From Arcobacter cloacae (GTDB lineage: Bacteria > Campylobacterota > Campylobacteria > Campylobacterales > Arcobacteraceae): a DNA stretch of 64,000 bases. The stretch is taken from the NCBI RefSeq assembly GCF_013201935.1, contig NZ_CP053833.1, positions 248,001 through 312,000 on the forward strand. Reading direction: 5' to 3'. The stretch's first letter is position 1; each line of letters starts with the position of its first letter. Under the pieces are notes generated by a model. It ran no database searches. It had not been told where the DNA came from and saw nothing but the letters and a program-made list of their open reading frames with translations. The position numbers and the translations under genes are program-made. Shown here in pieces: positions 61,837 through 64,000 of this stretch.

Positions 61837-64000
61837 ATGCCAAAGCCAAAGTTTTTGATAGTATCAGAACAACAAAGTGTATTTAAACTTTATGAGCTAC
61901 TTTTTAAAGACTATTTTAGTGATGTTAAAAATTTATTAATAGAAGATTATGATTTTATTGAAACTATTGATTTTAATCAGTTTAATATAGTTTTGATTGA
62001 TTTAAGTGGAAAAAAATATATTTCAAGTTTGAACGAACTTACAAAAAAGAATACTAAAAATAGTAAAATAATTTTAGTTACTCCTTATGATTTAAACTAT
62101 TTTTCTTTAACTTTAGATGATACACTCTTTTTTAATTTAGTTTTATCAAAACCTGTAGATGTTCAAAAATTAAAGAATTTTATAAAAAATGAGAGTGAAA
62201 AGTTAGAAAAAAGAAATATTCTTGAAAAAAAGAATAATATTTTGGCAAAAGTTGTTGATTTACATCCTGCAAAAATAGCGGTTTATGATATGAATGGAGT
62301 TTTATTTTATGCAAATAGTAATTATTTGGAATCTAATAATTTAACTTTACATCATATAGATAAACTAACTTTTGATGAGATAAGTCAATGTAATATTGGT
62401 TTTAAAAATATAAAAGAAAAACTTCAAATAACAAATAGTTTTATAAATCAAAGAGAAGAGAATAATCGTTGGTTTGAATCAACTTTCTATATTATTTCAA
62501 ATGAGTTTATAATTCATAACTGCATAGATATAACTACTCAAAAACAAAAAGAGTTACAACTAGAACAATCAGCAATATTTTTTGAAAATAGTAATGAAGG
62601 GATAATTATTACTGATTCAAAAGGTAAAATTGTATCTATAAATAAATCTTTCTCAAAAATTACAGGATATAGAAAAGATGAAGTTATAGGAAAAAGTCCT
62701 TCTATTTTAAATTCTGGAATTCACGATAAGCAGTTTTATGAAGGTATGTGGGAGAGTTTGAAAAATAATTCAGCTTGGCAAGGTGAAATTTGGAATAAAA
62801 GAAAAAATGGAGAGATATATCCAGAGTGGTTAAGTATAGCAAAAGCTGTAAATCCAAAGTATAATGAAGAGTTTTATATAGCAATTTTCACAGATATTAC
62901 CTCTTTAAAAGAAGCAGATAGAAAATTACATTTTTATGCAAATCACGATATCTTAACAAAATTAGCAAATAGAGTTCAGTTTGAATCACACTTAAAAAGC
63001 ACTATTGAATCGTGTAAAAGAAGAAATTCAAAAATTGCTTTGTTTTTTGTAGATTTAGATAAGTTCAAAGATGTAAATGATACTTATGGGCATACAGTTG
63101 GTGATGAGATGTTAAAAACTGTTGCAAAAAGATTAGAACAAAGTATTAGAAAAGAGGATTTTATAGCAAGACTTGGTGGTGATGAGTTTGTTTTGATTAT
63201 CAAAGATGTGAAAAACGATGAAGATATGTTAAATCTTGCACATAAAATAAATGAAAATATAAAAGAACCAATTGTAATAACAGATAAAGTATTTTTTATG
63301 TCTTTATCTATTGGAATTTCAATTTTTCCAGACCATGGAAAAGATAGTGAAGATTTAATCAAACACTCAGATGCTGCTATGTATGAAGTTAAAGAAAATG
63401 GAAGAAATGGTTATAGATTATATAATCAAAACATGACAGATAAAATCTCTTTAAAAGTAACAGTTCAAAATGAGTTAAAAATGGCTATTGCTAAAGATGA
63501 ATTTGAGATGTATTATCAAGCTGTTGTTGATGTTCAAACAAAAAAGATAGTTGGAGCTGAAGCACTTGTTAGATGGAATCATAAAAAAAGAGGAATTTTA
63601 ACTCCTATTCATTTTATAGATTTTATAGATGAGGGTGGAATGAGTGTTGAATTTGGTGAATTAGTTTTTAGAAAAGTTCTAAATGATATGCAAATTATAA
63701 ATTCAAAATTAAAACAACAAAATTTTAAAATCTCTATAAATATCTCTCCTGAACACTTTTTTAAATATACTTTTGTGGAAGATATAGAGAGCTTTTGTAA
63801 TGATTTTTCAATAGATTCAAAACAAATAGAACTTGAAATGCTTGAAACAAATATTATGAAAAATTCAGAGATATCTCAAAAGAAAATAGCACTTTTAAAT
63901 GAAAAAGGTTTTAATATAGCTTTAGATGATTTTGGAACAGGATATTCATCTTTGAGTTACCTAAAAAATTTTAAAGTAAATAAACTAAAGATAGACCAAT
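61837..64000 (+). CDS. PAS-GGDEF-EAL cyclic-di-GMP protein (3' end cut by window)
   Basis: At least 721 residues; the frame is open to the window end. ATG lies 1 bp after the CheB-CheR stop, so the two are co-translated. N-terminal ~120 residues look like a degenerate receiver (IVLIDLSGKKYISSL), then two PAS domains (~145-235 and ~240-360, the second with EGIIITDSKGKIVSINKSFSKITGY), GGDEF (~370-530) with intact RLGGDEF and an inhibitory RKED site five residues before it, and EAL (~545 on) with GAEALVRWNH and LDDFGTGYSSLSYLK. Both cyclase and phosphodiesterase motifs look intact. A local c-di-GMP input could affect the LapA-like adhesin if a LapD/LapG pair exists elsewhere. Confidence 0.94.
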   Translation, partial: MPKPKFLIVSEQQSVFKLYELLFKDYFSDVKNLLIEDYDFIETIDFNQFNIVLIDLSGKKYISSLNELTKKNTKNSKIILVTPYDLNYFSLTLDDTLFFNLVLSKPVDVQKLKNFIKNESEKLEKRNILEKKNNILAKVVDLHPAKIAVYDMNGVLFYANSNYLESNNLTLHHIDKLTFDEISQCNIGFKNIKEKLQITNSFINQREENNRWFESTFYIISNEFIIHNCIDITTQKQKELQLEQSAIFFENSNEGIIITDSKGKIVSINKSFSKITGYRKDEVIGKSPSILNSGIHDKQFYEGMWESLKNNSAWQGEIWNKRKNGEIYPEWLSIAKAVNPKYNEEFYIAIFTDITSLKEADRKLHFYANHDILTKLANRVQFESHLKSTIESCKRRNSKIALFFVDLDKFKDVNDTYGHTVGDEMLKTVAKRLEQSIRKEDFIARLGGDEFVLIIKDVKNDEDMLNLAHKINENIKEPIVITDKVFFMSLSIGISIFPDHGKDSEDLIKHSDAAMYEVKENGRNGYRLYNQNMTDKISLKVTVQNELKMAIAKDEFEMYYQAVVDVQTKKIVGAEALVRWNHKKRGILTPIHFIDFIDEGGMSVEFGELVFRKVLNDMQIINSKLKQQNFKISINISPEHFFKYTFVEDIESFCNDFSIDSKQIELEMLETNIMKNSEISQKKIALLNEKGFNIALDDFGTGYSSLSYLKNFKVNKLKIDQ

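Overview
The window is very AT-rich and looks like a Campylobacterota chromosome, most probably Arcobacter/Aliarcobacter. That assignment is inferred from composition, the oadGAB operon, the style of the many histidine kinases and MCPs, and the tRNA sequences; it was not tested by a search.

Positions 1-14,581 look accessory. They start with two tandem, overlapping copies of an unrecognised gene (minus strand), next to a two-component system. The sensor kinase of that system is cut in two by a complete 2,536-bp IS21-family element. I could define its ends, its 5-bp target duplication (AAATA) and the exact in-frame sequence that excision would restore. The response regulator gene and the unknown gene pair share a direct-repeat motif (GTGACG, 5 bp, GTGACG) placed exactly 9 bp before a -10 box in both promoters, which points to one regulon. 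Next come a tyrosine recombinase, an AAA_14/DUF4143 ATPase, a tight four-gene operon of unknown genes with a divergent partner across a repeat-rich control region, and an integrase. The integrase lies beside a 3' fragment of tRNA-Leu(UAG), which I read as the right attachment junction of a genomic island. tRNA-Gly, tRNA-Arg and tRNA-Gly follow.

Positions 15,000-29,200 carry oxaloacetate decarboxylase (oadGAB), an AraC/GyrI-like regulator, a Ca2+/Na+ antiporter, a chemoreceptor ending in a CheR/CheB-tether-like pentapeptide, a PLD-nuclease/helicase fusion, a PsiE-like membrane protein, and a two-component system whose kinase has two tandem solute-binding domains.

Positions 29,378-49,796 form a type I secretion locus for a giant LapA-like adhesin: TolC with a C-terminal SPOR domain, a LapB-like ABC exporter, an HlyD-type adaptor, and a 4,934-residue adhesin. 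The adhesin has a retention module with a LapG-type Ala-Ala-Gly site, 21 Ig-like units of exactly 402 bp (nearly all identical), cadherin/VCBS-like domains, and a von Willebrand A domain close to the C-terminus. A short orphan histidine kinase follows.

Positions 50,738-64,000 hold transketolase, a compact operon (dehydrogenase, tautomerase, LrgA/LrgB-like pair, gamma-glutamylcyclotransferase-like protein, YnfA), a DUF350 protein, a methyltransferase, a SulP transporter, a CheB-CheR-PAS fusion with a decayed kinase tail, and a PAS-GGDEF-EAL protein that runs off the window. The second half is thus rich in surface attachment and signalling genes. The first half holds the best candidate for something undescribed: the DISM-kinase/regulator circuit controlling the duplicated unknown genes.
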